DNA of 64,000 bases, from positions 1 through 64,000 of the forward strand of contig MENQ01000023.1 in assembly GCA_001768325.1 (NCBI GenBank). Direction: 5' to 3'. The DNA is from Bacteroidetes bacterium GWC2_46_850 (GTDB lineage Bacteria; Bacteroidota; Bacteroidia; Bacteroidales; Dysgonomonadaceae). The notes below the pieces were generated by a model. The model made no database searches. It had not been told where the DNA came from and was given only the letters and a program-made list of their open reading frames with translations. This document shows positions 26,701 to 36,127 of the stretch, piece after piece. The position numbers and the translations under genes are program-made. Each line of letters starts with the position of its first letter. Position 1 is the stretch's first letter.

Positions 26701-29700
26701 TTAAAATTCAATATTCATTCCAAATACAACCGTTTTGCTGTGAGGGTAGGTTCCCCAGTCTATTCCCTGCACGGCGCCATTATTACCCCATTGGTTTACT
26801 TCCGGGTCCATGCCGCTGTAACCTGTGATGGTCAGCAGATTGCTAAATGTCACAAAAGGTTGCAGGCGTGTGATACCTGCCCGGGTGAGGAGACTGTTAT
26901 TGAAATTGTAAGAGAGGGATACGTCTTTTATACGAAGATAGCTTCCGTCTTCCACGAAATAGCTGGATGGCTGCAGGTTAAATCCTGCCTTGGGAACATC
27001 GGTGATCATCCCCGGTGTCCGCCAGCGCTTCAATACTTCTACCGACTGGTTTTTCAGGTCGTACATTCCCTCTGTATCACCTTTCGATGCATTGAATATA
27101 TCATTTCCCACCGAACCCTGAAGGAAGATATTCAGGTTAAATCCCTTATATGAAAAGGTGTTGGTCAACCCATAAGTAAACAAAGGATTTGGATCGCCTA
27201 TGTAGGTTTTGTCTGAAGAGGATATCCTGCCGTCTTCATTGATATCGCGATACATCAGCTCGCCGGTTTCAGTATCTACGCCATCGCTGATATATCCCCA
27301 GAAGCCGCCCAGTGAACGTCCCGGTTCGTTGCGTACCACCCTTGTCTGATGGAAGGCCTGTGTGGTTTCGGCAGCGTAATAAATCTGTTGCAGCTCAAGG
27401 CTCTCCAGCCTGTTTCTGTTGAAAGAGATATTGAAGTTGGAATCCCAGCTAAAATCGCCTGTGAGATTGCGTGAATCTGCAGAGAACTCAAAACCACGGT
27501 TGGTCATTTCACCTTCGTTTCTGACTATTTCGTTGGCAGCTGCCGCCCCCTCGGGTAATGATACGTACATGAGCATATCGGTAGTCCGCTTGTAATAATA
27601 ATCCATGGCCAGGGTAAGCCGGTTGTTTAACAATGTGGCATCCACACCGAAGTTTATCTGATTGGTTGTTTCCCAGGTAAGGTCTGATGTCCGTAAATTT
27701 GCCTGGGTGATTAATGGGAGGGCATTGTCTTTTCCGGTTTCGAACCATGCCTGACGAGTAATATCGTAACGCTGCAGATAGGCAAAGTCACCGATACCCG
27801 ACTGGTTACCGGTTTGTCCCCAGCCTGCCCGGATCTTCAAGTCGTCTACCCAGGAGGCATCCTGCATAAAATCCTCGGATGACAAGCGCCATGCAGCTGA
27901 AAGTGAGGGGAAGGTACCCCACCGGTGATCAGGATGCAGCTTGGAGGATCCGTCTTCACGAACATTGAAGGTAAACAGATATTTGCTGTCATAATTGTAG
28001 GAAAGTCTTCCAAACAATGAGTAGATACTCCATTGCGATGCGTGGGAGCCGGTGTTGTCCCAGGCAATTTTATTTGCTGCATTCAGTGTCTGAATGGTAC
28101 CATCCTTGAAGTGAGATCCGTTGACATAACTCTCCGACCACTGTGAGTCGGTCCAGGAGCTGCCGGCCATGGCTTCCAGGTTATGTTTCTCCGCAAAAGT
28201 GTGCTTGTAAGTCAGCACATTGTCGAACACCATCAAGGTATTCATGGCACGTATATCCCATGCATTTCCCCAGTCATCCCTGTCGACACCGTGGGAAGGT
28301 GGTGTAAAGCCGGTATTTTTTCCATTGCGCCGGTCCAGGGTAAACGTGGATTTCAGATTCAGCTTTGGTGAAAAGGTGATGGTTGCATTGGCGGAACCGA
28401 TAAGTCTGTTTTCGTTGTTTTTGTTATTTTCACCATTGGCAATTTCTTCCAGCGGATTGGCTATGTTTTGTCCGAAGAAAAGCCGGTTGTAAAGCCCTGT
28501 TTCTTCGTCTCTGATGGTCGCTGCCGTGGGGAGGTTCACCACTGCCAGCACCACGCCGCCACGGTTGGACCCTTGTCCTGTAGTTACACCGTTGCTGGTA
28601 TTATCGGAATAGGAGATATTTACTCCCAGATGGAGCCATTTTCTGATCTGGCTCTCCACATTGCTGCGGAAATTAAATCTGCGGAAAAAGGCTGAACTTA
28701 AAATACCCTGTTCATTGAGATAGCCGCTGGAAATAAAATAGCGCAAACGTTCATTTCCATCAGATACCTGTAGTTGATAGTTCTGTGAGATGCCGGTGCC
28801 ATATACTTCGTTGAACCAGTCGGTACGGTCGGTTGTTCCCTCGGGAATGGCTCCCGGACGAAGCTCGTCGATCAATTCTTTGTATTGTCTGGCGTTCAAT
28901 GACTGAATTGGATTGCTTACGCGGTTCATTCCCATTTGTATATTGGCTGCAATTTTTGCCTCACCCGAGGCCTGCTTGGTGGTGATCAATACCACGCCAT
29001 TGGCGGCACGCGATCCGTAGATGGCGGCAGAGGAGGCATCCTTCAATATTTGTATGCCGGCAATATCGGCAGGTGATAGAAAATTAAGATTATCCACCGG
29101 AACGCCATCTACCACATACAATGGATCGTTACTGCCGTTGAACGAGGTTGTACCGCGCACACGGACTACCAACTCTCCGCCGGGAGTTCCACTGGGTCGG
29201 TATACATTTACGCCGGCCGCTTTTCCCTGAATGGCCTGAGCAGCTGAAGTAATGGGTCTTTCGTTCAAGTCGTCCAGCGAAACGGAGGATACGGCTGTTG
29301 TGACATCCCCTCTTCTGACAGTTCCATATCCGATTACCACCAGTTCATCAAGTGCCTTTGTATCTTCTGTCATGATAATGTTGAAACTGGTTCGACCCGA
29401 AGTGTTGATTGTCTGTTCCATATATCCGATGTAGCTGATATGCAGTGTGGCATTCTCTTCTACCTCTATGGAGAAGTTACCGTCAATATCGGTGACTGTT
29501 CCGCTGTTAGTTCCTACCTCAATGATGTTGGCGCCGATGATGGCTTCTCCACTTTTGTCGGTTACCCTCCCGGCGATCTGTTTCTTCTGCCTGGCAGCCG
29601 GTTGGGGTGTGTCAGGAACGATTACGATGTAGTCATCTTTTAGCTGGTAGGTAAATCCCGTCCCTTTCAGTATTTGAGGAAGTACCTCATTCAGACGCTT

Positions 29701-29946
29701 GCCTTCAATGTGTAAATCTATGTTGGCTTTACTCTTCAATTGCGATTCATTGTATGCAACAAGCATCTTTGTCTGTTTTTCCACGGCCTGCAAAGCTTCA
29801 ATAACCGAGATATTGTCTTTTTTAATGGTTATTAAAACATTATTTTGGGCATATAAAACCGTTTGCGCAGCAAAACAGAGGAAGAAAATAAAAAACCCGG
29901 TTTTTATTTTTCCCATGTGAAAAAAAACCATAACTTTATTATTCAT
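26701..29946 (-). CDS. SusC/RagA TonB-dependent transporter with STN signalling domain
   Basis: 1081-aa outer-membrane beta-barrel importer. After the signal peptide, residues about 40-115 are a secretin/TonB N-terminal (STN) domain (VIEALQAVEKQTKMLVAYNE; YIVIVPDTP), the module that touches FecR anti-sigma factors. A carboxypeptidase-like regulatory domain follows (IAGRVTDKSGEAIIGANIIE), then the plug (VVIGYGTVRRGDVT; YGSRAANGVVLITTK) and barrel, ending in an aromatic C-terminus. The STN domain plus the adjacent sigma/FecR genes show trans-envelope signalling: substrate binding triggers expression of this PUL. It precedes SusD and the GH30 gene. Confidence 0.95.
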   Translation of the reverse strand: MNNKVMVFFHMGKIKTGFFIFFLCFAAQTVLYAQNNVLITIKKDNISVIEALQAVEKQTKMLVAYNESQLKSKANIDLHIEGKRLNEVLPQILKGTGFTYQLKDDYIVIVPDTPQPAARQKKQIAGRVTDKSGEAIIGANIIEVGTNSGTVTDIDGNFSIEVEENATLHISYIGYMEQTINTSGRTSFNIIMTEDTKALDELVVIGYGTVRRGDVTTAVSSVSLDDLNERPITSAAQAIQGKAAGVNVYRPSGTPGGELVVRVRGTTSFNGSNDPLYVVDGVPVDNLNFLSPADIAGIQILKDASSAAIYGSRAANGVVLITTKQASGEAKIAANIQMGMNRVSNPIQSLNARQYKELIDELRPGAIPEGTTDRTDWFNEVYGTGISQNYQLQVSDGNERLRYFISSGYLNEQGILSSAFFRRFNFRSNVESQIRKWLHLGVNISYSDNTSNGVTTGQGSNRGGVVLAVVNLPTAATIRDEETGLYNRLFFGQNIANPLEEIANGENNKNNENRLIGSANATITFSPKLNLKSTFTLDRRNGKNTGFTPPSHGVDRDDWGNAWDIRAMNTLMVFDNVLTYKHTFAEKHNLEAMAGSSWTDSQWSESYVNGSHFKDGTIQTLNAANKIAWDNTGSHASQWSIYSLFGRLSYNYDSKYLFTFNVREDGSSKLHPDHRWGTFPSLSAAWRLSSEDFMQDASWVDDLKIRAGWGQTGNQSGIGDFAYLQRYDITRQAWFETGKDNALPLITQANLRTSDLTWETTNQINFGVDATLLNNRLTLAMDYYYKRTTDMLMYVSLPEGAAAANEIVRNEGEMTNRGFEFSADSRNLTGDFSWDSNFNISFNRNRLESLELQQIYYAAETTQAFHQTRVVRNEPGRSLGGFWGYISDGVDTETGELMYRDINEDGRISSSDKTYIGDPNPLFTYGLTNTFSYKGFNLNIFLQGSVGNDIFNASKGDTEGMYDLKNQSVEVLKRWRTPGMITDVPKAGFNLQPSSYFVEDGSYLRIKDVSLSYNFNNSLLTRAGITRLQPFVTFSNLLTITGYSGMDPEVNQWGNNGAVQGIDWGTYPHSKTVVFGMNIEF

Positions 29947-30008
29947 TTCTTAGTGTTAGATTATAAATTTGACTTCATTGTTCAAGAGCATTGCTCTAAC
30001 GCTATTTT

Positions 30009-30043
30009 CCGGTATAAAGGTGCCACTTTGTACCGGTTTTTTT
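30009..30043 (+). terminator. hairpin with T-tract in the fecR-susC gap, oriented against the operon
   Basis: CCGGTATAAAG pairs with CTTTGTACCGG (30009-30036, one G-U pair, short loop) and is followed on the plus strand by seven T residues, as an intrinsic terminator would be. All surrounding genes are on the minus strand, so it may stop antisense transcription or be a regulatory dyad upstream of susC. On the minus strand no T-run follows. Confidence 0.45.
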
Positions 30044-30092
30044 ATTATGATGAATCCATGATGTGATAAATAAAATGTTTATAATAAGTTTA

Positions 30093-31088
30093 TTATATTG
30101 ATGTTATATAGCATTTATCATCCTCTATCCTGTATTTTATACTGCCCGAAACCCTAACAATGATGTCCATTACTTCAGTTAACGAAGTATTTTCTTTAAA
30201 GCGAAATGTGTATTTATCCTCTTTTAATGAACTAAGTGCGTAAACGAACGAATAAGGGTACCTGCGTTCCAGCACGGTAATAATTTCTCCCAGGGAGGTC
30301 GATTTAAATATAAGCTCACCTCGTTGCCAGGCAGTTACTTCGGATATGTCGGGATGATGGATCGATTCTGTTTTCGTGAATATATTGTATGTCAGCTGTT
30401 CATTTGGCTTTAATATCTGTGCCGAAGTAAGGTTGTTGAATTTTACTTCCACGCTTCCCGAGAGAAGAGTAGCCGAAAGTGTTGAGTCGCCGGGATATGC
30501 TCTCAGGTTAAATTCGGTTCCCAATGCCGTAACCTGAAAATCGTTTGATTTTACGATGAAAGGCATCTTTTCATTTCGCGCTACCTTGAAATTCGCTTCT
30601 CCAATTAAGTAAACGCTCCTGTTCTTTCCGCTGAATTGCTCCGGATATAATAAGGTGGCTGTGGAGTTCATTTGTACCTCGGTTCCGTCGGGCAAGGTAA
30701 GATGACCCATTCCGGCTATAGGGACATACTGTTCAATAAGGTCGGCAGCTTCCCGCTTCGTTGTGTGAGTAAAATAAAGGGTGGAAATAAAAGCAATAAT
30801 AAGGCAGGCAGCCGATATTTGCCAGAAGCGGAGGAGTTTCCTGTGAGCATTACCCTGACTTTCCCTTATCCTTTTGTTCACTTTCGCCAGGGAACGCCAT
30901 GTGTCGACCGACGTATCACTTTCTGTGTCCCTGTTTTCCGTCATCTTTTCCCACAAATTGTACAACGCTTCCTCTTTTTTCCGTGAAAATTTTTCATCGG
31001 CAAGCCATCGGTAAAAATCAGCTTGTAAAGAAGGTGAGACATCTGATTTTACAAATAATTCAACAATCCTGTTAAAATAGTTTTCCAT
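30093..31088 (-). CDS. FecR-family anti-sigma factor
   Basis: 331-aa inner-membrane regulator that holds the ECF sigma factor inactive until SusC signals. Residues about 1-85 are the cytoplasmic sigma-binding part, one transmembrane helix lies near 87-105 (ISAACLIIAFISTLYF), and the periplasmic FecR domain covers about 125-230 (HLTLPDGTEVQMNSTATLLYP; GEANFKVARNEKMPFIVKS; VTALGTEFNLRAYP). The C-terminus is the DUF4974-type STN-like module (TSLGEIITVLERRYPYSF). It lies between the sigma gene and susC, the standard order for such loci. The partner sigma is 154 bp upstream. Confidence 0.92.
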   Translation of the reverse strand: MENYFNRIVELFVKSDVSPSLQADFYRWLADEKFSRKKEEALYNLWEKMTENRDTESDTSVDTWRSLAKVNKRIRESQGNAHRKLLRFWQISAACLIIAFISTLYFTHTTKREAADLIEQYVPIAGMGHLTLPDGTEVQMNSTATLLYPEQFSGKNRSVYLIGEANFKVARNEKMPFIVKSNDFQVTALGTEFNLRAYPGDSTLSATLLSGSVEVKFNNLTSAQILKPNEQLTYNIFTKTESIHHPDISEVTAWQRGELIFKSTSLGEIITVLERRYPYSFVYALSSLKEDKYTFRFKENTSLTEVMDIIVRVSGSIKYRIEDDKCYITSI

Positions 31089-31242
31089 CTCGTTGTTCGT
31101 CTAAGAGTCCGGTCATGATTATTCTCATTGCCTTGCAGTTGTCAGCAAATACAGAGAGTAGTTGCAAAGGCCGCCGCAGCTGCTGTTTAAATCAACTTTT
31201 CGCTTGCCTCTGATAAATAAACAATCGAGAAACAGATACTAC

Positions 31243-31779
31243 TTAAAATTTCATTAAAAAAATGGCGATCAGGATAAGTTTTTTGAGATCTTTTAATACC
31301 AGGTAGATGTGTTGCTCTACTGTCCGCACTGAAAGATCCAATTTTTCTGCAATTTCCTGGTTGCTCAAATGATGAAAACGACTCATTTCGAATACTTCTC
31401 TCCGCTTGTCGGGCATCTGCTCCAACGCTACTTTCAATAAAAGGTGCAATTCTTCGCGATACATTTCGTTGAGTGGATCTTCAAATTCCGCCAGTTCATC
31501 CGAGCTTTGTAAGTTTATTTGGTGGTTAATATAGTTCGATTCGATATTTTTTCGTTTGATGCGGTTGAGGATACTGTTTTTCACCATGGTATACAGGTAA
31601 TTCTTCGCAAGACTTCCCTCCCACAATTCCGGTTCTTCCCATAATTTGACAAAGATGTCCTGTGCCACATCTTCTGCTTCCTGTTCCGATTTCAAGAGAA
31701 TAGCTGCAAATGACCTGACCTTCGAAAAATATTGTATGAAGATTTCTTCAAATCTTGTTTTGTCTGACTCCGTTCTCAT
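31243..31779 (-). CDS. ECF RNA polymerase sigma factor (sigma-70 family)
   Basis: 178-aa ECF sigma of the Bacteroidetes SusC/FecR-associated kind. Region 2 is at about 20-85 (SEQEAEDVAQDIFVKLWE; AKNYLYTMVKNSILNRIKR) and region 4 at about 120-172 (MPDKRREVFEMSRFHHLSNQ then EIAEKLDLSVRTVEQHIYLV). It should direct transcription of the adjacent PUL when FecR releases it. It reads divergently from the fructose-bisphosphate aldolase gene. A perfect TAnnTTTG box lies upstream at 31859-31866. Confidence 0.93.
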   Translation of the reverse strand: MRTESDKTRFEEIFIQYFSKVRSFAAILLKSEQEAEDVAQDIFVKLWEEPELWEGSLAKNYLYTMVKNSILNRIKRKNIESNYINHQINLQSSDELAEFEDPLNEMYREELHLLLKVALEQMPDKRREVFEMSRFHHLSNQEIAEKLDLSVRTVEQHIYLVLKDLKKLILIAIFLMKF

Positions 31780-31858
31780 GGAATATACTTCTGTTGATTT
31801 ATCTCTCTTTCATCATCGTAGTATAGGAGAATGCTGTCATCAAAAACATCTCCTGTGT

Positions 31859-31866
31859 CAAAGATA
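31859..31866 (-). promoter_or_regulatory. -7 promoter-like box for the ECF sigma gene
   Basis: TATCTTTG on the minus strand matches TAnnTTTG. No clear -33 TTTG is visible at the right distance, so this is tentative. It would give a leader of about 75 nt. Confidence 0.35.
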
Positions 31867-31965
31867 ATATTATTCAATGAAATATAAAAAGGCGAACCAA
31901 TGGTACTGTCATTTGTTTTGTTTATACCATTCAGGCAATCAATTAATGCTAAAAAAAAATCAATT

Positions 31966-33024
31966 ATGCCACATTCTACTATTGTTCAGCTACTGGGAGA
32001 TCAAAGCGAATATCTCCTGAACCATGTGAGTACAACGGTTGACAGCACCATGATTCATGCTACAGGACCCGATGTTATTGAAAAATTATGGATTGATTCA
32101 GATAGGAATATTCCGACTTTGAACAATTTACAACGTCTGTTCGGACATGGTCGTCTGGCCAATACAGGTTACCTGTCGATCTTACCTGTCGATCAGGGAA
32201 TAGAACACACCGCAGGAGCTTCTTTTGCATCCAATCCCCTTTATTTTGATCCGGAAAATATTGTGAAGCTGGCACTCGAAGCCGGCTGTAATGCAGTGGC
32301 ATCCACTTTTGGCGTGCTAGCTTCCGTGGCAAGAAAATATGCCCACAAAATCCCGTTTGTGGTCAAATTGAACCACAATGAGCTGCTGACATATCCCAAC
32401 TCCTACAATCAGGTTTTTTTCGGAACAGTACAGGAAGCCTGGAATATGGGTGCAGCCGCTGTTGGCGCCACCATTTACTTTGGTTCAGAAGAGAGCCGCC
32501 GACAGATCGTTGAGGTAGCCGAGGCATTCGAATATGCACATGAATTGGGTATGGCCACTATCTTGTGGTGTTATCTCCGTAATAACGATTTCAAAAAGGA
32601 TGGAACGGATTACCATACTTCGGCCGATATGACCGGCCAGGCCGATCACATCGGCGCAACCATTAAGGCGGATATTATCAAGCAGAAGCTGCCGACCAAC
32701 AATGAAGGCTTTCGGGCAATTAAATTCGGGAAAACCAGCCCCGGGATGTACAATCAGCTTAGTACAGATCATCCAATCGATCTTTGCCGTTATCAGGTGA
32801 TTAACGGTTATATGGGGCGAATTGGGTTGATCAATTCAGGTGGCGCATCAAGCGGTGAGAGCGACCTGGCCGAAGCGGTTTATACCGCTGTAGTCAACAA
32901 ACGGGCAGGAGGAATCGGACTGATTGTCGGTCGTAAAGCTTTCCAGAAACCAATGAAGGAAGGGGTTGAGCTGATCCATACCATTCAGGATGTGTATCTT
33001 GATCGGGAAATCACACTGGCTTAG
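31966..33024 (+). CDS. fbaB: class I fructose-bisphosphate aldolase (DhnA/FbaB type)
   Basis: Glycolytic/gluconeogenic aldolase forming a Schiff base: fructose 1,6-bisphosphate to dihydroxyacetone phosphate and glyceraldehyde 3-phosphate. I chose the ATG at 31966 ([13 protein letters not shown]), giving 352 aa, close to E. coli FbaB (350). The in-frame ATG at 31900 would add a 22-residue hydrophobic, lysine-rich stretch not expected in this cytoplasmic enzyme. Motifs include [29 protein letters not shown], the Gly-rich phosphate region [13 protein letters not shown] and [13 protein letters not shown]. It reads divergently from the ECF sigma gene and is followed by the AddB-like gene with a 100-bp gap. 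It can take up DHAP made by rhamnose breakdown. Confidence 0.93.
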   Translation: MPHSTIVQLLGDQSEYLLNHVSTTVDSTMIHATGPDVIEKLWIDSDRNIPTLNNLQRLFGHGRLANTGYLSILPVDQGIEHTAGASFASNPLYFDPENIVKLALEAGCNAVASTFGVLASVARKYAHKIPFVVKLNHNELLTYPNSYNQVFFGTVQEAWNMGAAAVGATIYFGSEESRRQIVEVAEAFEYAHELGMATILWCYLRNNDFKKDGTDYHTSADMTGQADHIGATIKADIIKQKLPTNNEGFRAIKFGKTSPGMYNQLSTDHPIDLCRYQVINGYMGRIGLINSGGASSGESDLAEAVYTAVVNKRAGGIGLIVGRKAFQKPMKEGVELIHTIQDVYLDREITLA

Positions 33025-33127
33025 CGGTAAAGATAAAAACAACTCATATTTAGATATCTGAATTGAATGTAATCGTTTATTTTATTGGAATAAATTGTTT
33101 AGTTTTGTACCAGACAATCACTCTTTC

Positions 33128-36034
33128 ATGCTCCCATTCCTCTATAAAATAGCGCAGCAGTTTTATACACAATACGGTAACGAGCTGTACCGCTACACCT
33201 TTGTACTTCCCAATCGCCGTGCGGGACTGTTTTTGCAGAAATACATTGCGGAGATTGCCGGACGGCCGCTTTTCTCTCCGGCCATGCTTACCATTCAGGA
33301 GCTGTTCGCCTCTTTGTCATCTTACCAGCTTGCCGACAGGATTGAAATGCTGGTGATGCTCTACAACCATTATAGAAAGATTAGCGGTTCGGGGGAGTCG
33401 TTCGACGATTTTTTATTCTGGGGTGATATGCTGCTGAATGACTTTGATGATGCAGACAAGTGCCTGGTCGATGCGAAGCAGCTTTTCCGCAATGTACACG
33501 ACTTCAGGTCGCTGGATGATGATCTTACCCATCTCACCGAAGATCAGATTGCTGCCATCCGTCGCTTTTGGACACACTTCATGCCGGTGGAAGGTAGCGA
33601 AGCCAAGCAGAAATTTCAGGAGACCTGGAAAATATTGTATGAATTGTATACTGCTTTCCGGAATGAGCTCCATGAGAAGGGGCGTGCCTACGAAGGGATG
33701 ATGTTTCGTGAGGTAGCTGAAAAGGCGAGAGATAAGGAAGAGAGAACGTGGCGCACACGGTCCTACATCTTCGTGGGGCTGAATGCGCTGACCCCGGCTG
33801 AAGTGATGTTGCTGAAACATCTCGGTAACCTGGGCATGGCTGATTTTTACTGGGATTACGACTCACCGCCGGTACGGGATCCACAAAATAAAGCTTCATT
33901 CAGGATGGCGGAAAATCTTGCCCGCTTCCCATCGAAGTTCACGCTGCAAGCAGGAGATGTACAATACGAAAAAACGGTTGTTGAGTTGATCGGCGTGCCT
34001 TCCGCCGTGGGACAGGCCAAACAGGTGACCCGCATCCTATCCCGGTTGATCGAATCCGGAGCGATTCCTGATCCGGGAGAGGCCATCCATACTGCCATCG
34101 TGTTGCCCGACGAGAATCTGCTGCTGCCGGTTCTCTATTCTATCCCGCAGGAAATTGGAAAGATCAATGTAACCATGGGATACGGACTCTCTCATTCATC
34201 TGTCGCCAGCCTGGTGGAACATATCGCACTGCTTCAGCAGAACCTGCGTACCCGTAACGGAGAGACGGCATATTACCACCGCCATGTGAAGGCGCTGCTC
34301 AATCATCCACTGGTGAAAATGGCGGCCGACGGGGAAGCTGAATCGCTGAAAGAGCATATTCTCGCCTTTAACCGCATCGTGGTTCCGCAGTCCGAAATAC
34401 CGGACCATCCGCTGCTGTCGCTCATTTTTACACCCATTGCCCAATGGCAGGAAATTGGGGATTATCTGCATCAGATTTTCTCTCATCTTTATCAGTCGCT
34501 CACTATGGTGAAACGCAAAGATCAATCATCTGACGTGACAGACGCGGAAATGCATGACGGGGAGCCTGAAGAGATGCGTGCAGTGGATCTGGAACAGGAA
34601 TTTATTGTGCAGTATTACAAGACGGTCACCCGGCTGCAGGATCGACTAAGCGGAGCTGGAAACATGACGGTGGAAACCTGGTTCGGCCTCCTGAAAAAGC
34701 TGGCACGCAGCATCAGCGTGTCATTCAGCGGTGAGCCCCTCTCGGGCTTGCAAGTGATGGGCGTGCTCGAAACTCGCAGCATCGATTTTGAGAATCTGAT
34801 CATTCTTTCAATGAACGAAGGTGTTTTCCCGATGAAGAATGCTTCGGGCTCCTTCATACCCCACACCCTGAGAAAAGGTTTCGGATTGCCCACCCACGAG
34901 CATCAGGATGGTACCTATGCCTATCACTTTTATCGGATGATCGGTCGTGCCAAACGGGTATACATGCTTTATGATACACGTACCGAAGATGTGCAAAGCG
35001 GGGAAGTAAGCCGCTATTTTTATCAGTTAAAATACCTGTACAATCCACAGTTTGAAATCTCAGAGCGTGTGGTGGCATATGATGTGGCGGCACCAGAGAG
35101 TGCGCCTGTAACGGTGACAAAAACGGCCGGGATAATGCGCAAGCTGGATGGCTTTCTTGCAGGAAACGAGAAATTTCTCTCGGCCTCGCTGATCAACAAC
35201 TACATCGATTGTCCGTTAAAATTTTATTTTACCGCCGTGGAAGGACTTTCAGAAGAGACTGAGGTACAGGAGTCGGTGGAGGCCGACGTGTTTGGTTCCA
35301 TCTTTCACCGGCTGATGGAAATCATCTACAACCGTTACAAAAATAGGACGGTCACGCCTGATGTGCTTACAGGCATCGCCAGCGATGAAGTTTACCTGAC
35401 GGAAATACTGGAACAGGCTTTTGCCCGCTATTATTTCAGGGATGAGGAGAACCCTCGGCCACTTGAGGGGCAACACTACCTGATTGGTGAGATACTGCGC
35501 AGCTACGTGAAGCAGACCCTCCAGGCAGATCAGCAGTTTACGCCTTTTCAGTATATCGGTTCCGAATACAGGTTTCACGCTGCATACCCGGTAAGAGACG
35601 GGCTGACCGTGAATTTTAAAGGAAGCATCGACCGCATCGACCGGGTGGGGGAGACAATCCGGATTGTCGATTATAAGACCGGTTCCGGACCGACAGATTT
35701 CAAGGAAATATCCCGTTTGTTCGATGCCTCAAAAAGTAACCGTCCCTACCAGATTTTGCAGGTTTTCGTGTATGGTCTGTTTTATCTGATGGAAAATCCC
35801 GGAACTCGCGTGTCACCGGCGGTTTATTACCTGCGCTCCGTTTTCAGGGATTTTGATCCATCCATTTGTCACGACAAACATCCCATCGGCGATATTTCGA
35901 TCTATATGGAAGAGTTCAGCGAAATGTTCCGGAGTTTACTGAAGGATATTTTTGATCCTGAAGTCCCGTTTTCACAAACACAGAATCAGAAAAACTGTGA
36001 ATGGTGTGCCTTCAAGGATCTCTGTAACAGGTAA
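33128..36034 (+). CDS. AddB-like PD-(D/E)XK nuclease / inactive helicase subunit
   Basis: Large (968 aa from ATG 33128) protein of double-strand-break processing. The N-terminus (VLPNRRAGLFLQKYIAE) has the inactivated helicase fold of AddB, without a clear Walker A motif. The C-terminal nuclease domain carries GSIDRIDRVGETIRIVDYKT, the D...DYK core of PD-(D/E)XK enzymes. Four Cys residues likely bind a 4Fe-4S cluster: one in NNYIDCPLKFYF and three in CEWCAFKDLC at the C-terminus, as known for AddB. The AddA helicase partner is not in the window. The alternative start at 33095 adds 11 residues (MFSFVPDNHSF) that do not look like family sequence. Confidence 0.85.
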   Translation: MLPFLYKIAQQFYTQYGNELYRYTFVLPNRRAGLFLQKYIAEIAGRPLFSPAMLTIQELFASLSSYQLADRIEMLVMLYNHYRKISGSGESFDDFLFWGDMLLNDFDDADKCLVDAKQLFRNVHDFRSLDDDLTHLTEDQIAAIRRFWTHFMPVEGSEAKQKFQETWKILYELYTAFRNELHEKGRAYEGMMFREVAEKARDKEERTWRTRSYIFVGLNALTPAEVMLLKHLGNLGMADFYWDYDSPPVRDPQNKASFRMAENLARFPSKFTLQAGDVQYEKTVVELIGVPSAVGQAKQVTRILSRLIESGAIPDPGEAIHTAIVLPDENLLLPVLYSIPQEIGKINVTMGYGLSHSSVASLVEHIALLQQNLRTRNGETAYYHRHVKALLNHPLVKMAADGEAESLKEHILAFNRIVVPQSEIPDHPLLSLIFTPIAQWQEIGDYLHQIFSHLYQSLTMVKRKDQSSDVTDAEMHDGEPEEMRAVDLEQEFIVQYYKTVTRLQDRLSGAGNMTVETWFGLLKKLARSISVSFSGEPLSGLQVMGVLETRSIDFENLIILSMNEGVFPMKNASGSFIPHTLRKGFGLPTHEHQDGTYAYHFYRMIGRAKRVYMLYDTRTEDVQSGEVSRYFYQLKYLYNPQFEISERVVAYDVAAPESAPVTVTKTAGIMRKLDGFLAGNEKFLSASLINNYIDCPLKFYFTAVEGLSEETEVQESVEADVFGSIFHRLMEIIYNRYKNRTVTPDVLTGIASDEVYLTEILEQAFARYYFRDEENPRPLEGQHYLIGEILRSYVKQTLQADQQFTPFQYIGSEYRFHAAYPVRDGLTVNFKGSIDRIDRVGETIRIVDYKTGSGPTDFKEISRLFDASKSNRPYQILQVFVYGLFYLMENPGTRVSPAVYYLRSVFRDFDPSICHDKHPIGDISIYMEEFSEMFRSLLKDIFDPEVPFSQTQNQKNCEWCAFKDLCNR

Positions 36035-36113
36035 ATCCTGTAAGAGCACCACATCCACCCATTCAATCGTAAATGTAGTTATTCAAAAATCTCTGTAACA
36101 GGTGAATATTGTA
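36018..36113. repeat. imperfect direct repeat spanning the AddB-like stop codon
   Basis: The block ATCTCTGTAACAGGT with a related tail occurs at 36018-36042, covering the last codons and stop of the AddB-like gene, and again at 36089-36113, 71 bp downstream. About 21 of 25 positions agree. This looks like a small local duplication of the gene end. Confidence 0.6.
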
Positions 36114-36127
36114 ATGATGGACAATTA

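Noticed and set aside
31900-31965. Upstream start for the aldolase
   Set aside because: It adds an odd hydrophobic/Lys-rich leader; the start at 31966 gives the usual FbaB length.
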